Below the pieces are notes generated by a model, which worked only from the letters and a program-made list of their open reading frames with translations, was not told the DNA's origin and made no database searches. Shown here piece by piece: positions 5,117-5,710 of a stretch of 5,710 nucleotides of DNA. The position numbers and the translations under genes were made by a program. The stretch comes from Anaerolineaceae bacterium (lineage in GTDB: Bacteria > Chloroflexota > Anaerolineae > Anaerolineales > Anaerolineaceae). The first letter of the stretch is position 1; every line of letters begins with the position of its first letter. The stretch covers positions 1-5,710 of the forward strand of contig WOZB01000190.1 in NCBI GenBank assembly GCA_011620445.1, in the 5' to 3' direction.

Positions 5117-5644
5117 TCATCCCTCGTATTTGGCTATCCCTTCCACGTAGATAATCTCGCCAAAGTAGATGCGGTGAAAGTCGCGGGCGGGATAATTTTT
5201 CAGGATGCTCTTGTCCAGAAAATGGTCTGGTTCAAGGTCGTCGAAGTAGGTTTTGCGGCATTCGATACTTAGTTCAGCCTGGGTAAAAGTAGGGGAGCCT
5301 ACAATTTTGGCGGCTGTCGGTGTGAGCCCAGCCAACTCAAGTTTATTCATGTCTCTACCGGATTTGGTGCCCAAAATGCGTAAAGCCTTGCGATATTCAT
5401 CTGGGAATGCCGTAATGGTGAAATCAGGGTGTTTTTCCATGAAGTCGAAGGTAAAGCGGGTGGGTCTGACGACTACCATGGCAAGGGGTTTATTCCACAT
5501 TGTGCCGAAGGCGCCCCAGCCAATGGTCATCATGTTAAAGTTCCCGGTTGTAAAGTTGCCGCTGGTAAGAAGCATGGCCCGGAATTCCAGGATGTCGTGC
5601 GGTAGCAGGCTTAAGTTTCTTGGTTTGATTGGGTTTAGGGTCAT
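5117..5644 (-). CDS. Flavin reductase-like, FMN-binding split-barrel protein
   Basis: A 175-residue protein of the flavin reductase (DIM6/NTAB, RutF-related) superfamily, which binds FMN in a split beta-barrel and typically passes electrons from NAD(P)H to free flavin or another acceptor. The N-terminal block NFNMMTIGWGAFGTMWNKP (35-53) matches the family pattern of small residues before a Trp/Gly strand that lines the flavin, followed by LAMVVVRPTRFTFDFMEKH (54-72, the 'R.s..T...i...' segment) and DFTITAFPDEY (74-84). GTKSGRDMNKLELAGLTP (92-109) is the usual 'G..SGRd.dK....gl.' block, and HRIYFGEI (157-164) the last core strands. There is no signal peptide or transmembrane segment. SD GGAG is 6 nt before the ATG. 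It lies 61 bp upstream of the B12-subunit gene on the same strand. Reduction of the corrin cobalt before adenosylation needs a reduced flavin, so a link is thinkable but unproven. Partner and substrate are unknown. Confidence 0.85.
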   Translation of the reverse strand: MTLNPIKPRNLSLLPHDILEFRAMLLTSGNFTTGNFNMMTIGWGAFGTMWNKPLAMVVVRPTRFTFDFMEKHPDFTITAFPDEYRKALRILGTKSGRDMNKLELAGLTPTAAKIVGSPTFTQAELSIECRKTYFDDLEPDHFLDKSILKNYPARDFHRIYFGEIIYVEGIAKYEG

Positions 5645-5683
5645 GAAAACTCCGTTTTTTCTGTTTCTGGTATCGCATCGGCA

Positions 5684-5689
5684 AGTATA
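5684..5689 (-). promoter_or_regulatory. Possible -10 of the flavin reductase-like gene
   Basis: The minus strand reads TATACT, one mismatch from TATAAT, about 39 bp before the start codon, which would give a leader of about 30 nt carrying the SD. The matching -35 would lie at the very right edge of the window or just beyond it, so it cannot be judged. Confidence 0.25.
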
Positions 5690-5710
5690 ATTAGCCCGAG
5701 GCCCATTTGC

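Overview
The window carries seven protein-coding genes, all on the minus strand and tightly packed from about 5644 down to 716, plus the 5' part of an eighth-position locus (mutM) that leaves the window at position 1. In transcription order (right to left) they are: a flavin-reductase-family flavoprotein, a stand-alone B12-binding subunit of an acyl-CoA mutase, its MeaB-type GTPase chaperone, a short archaeal/eukaryotic-type aspartyl-tRNA synthetase (aspS), a RimJ/RimL-like GNAT acetyltransferase and ribose-phosphate pyrophosphokinase (prs). A strong intrinsic terminator follows (about 654-688), then a gene-poor gap (391-715), then mutM. Counting mutM there are seven genes in total: six complete and one partial.

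The organism is a bacterium (Shine-Dalgarno sites, a bacterial MutM, an intrinsic terminator) with roughly balanced base composition. The combination of an archaeal-type AspRS without the bacterial insertion domain, a split coenzyme-B12 mutase with MeaB, and a somewhat divergent Prs would suit Chloroflexota (Anaerolineae-like), but this is an inference from gene style, not a demonstrated placement.

Region by region: 5117-5644 is the flavin reductase-like gene with its own SD and a possible -10 near the window edge. The 61-bp gap at 5056-5116 has a TATAAT inside a perfect 6-bp inverted repeat, a candidate regulated promoter for the genes that follow. 3640-5055 is the B12-binding subunit and meaB, separated by 3 bp, a functional pair: MeaB guards cofactor loading and protects the mutase. 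The mutase large subunit is not in the window. 716-3606 is aspS-GNAT-prs with gaps of 8 and 3 bp, so probably translationally coupled. 391-715 has no convincing gene; it holds the prs terminator and a second palindrome. 1-390 is the N-terminal 130 codons of mutM, with a TATAAT only 6 nt before the ATG, suggesting a leaderless message.

I see mostly housekeeping and central-metabolism genes. There is no mobile element, CRISPR array, defence system or RNA gene that I can support. The more interesting points are substitutions at known functional positions of AspRS and Prs, the operator-like palindrome, and the possibly leaderless mutM.
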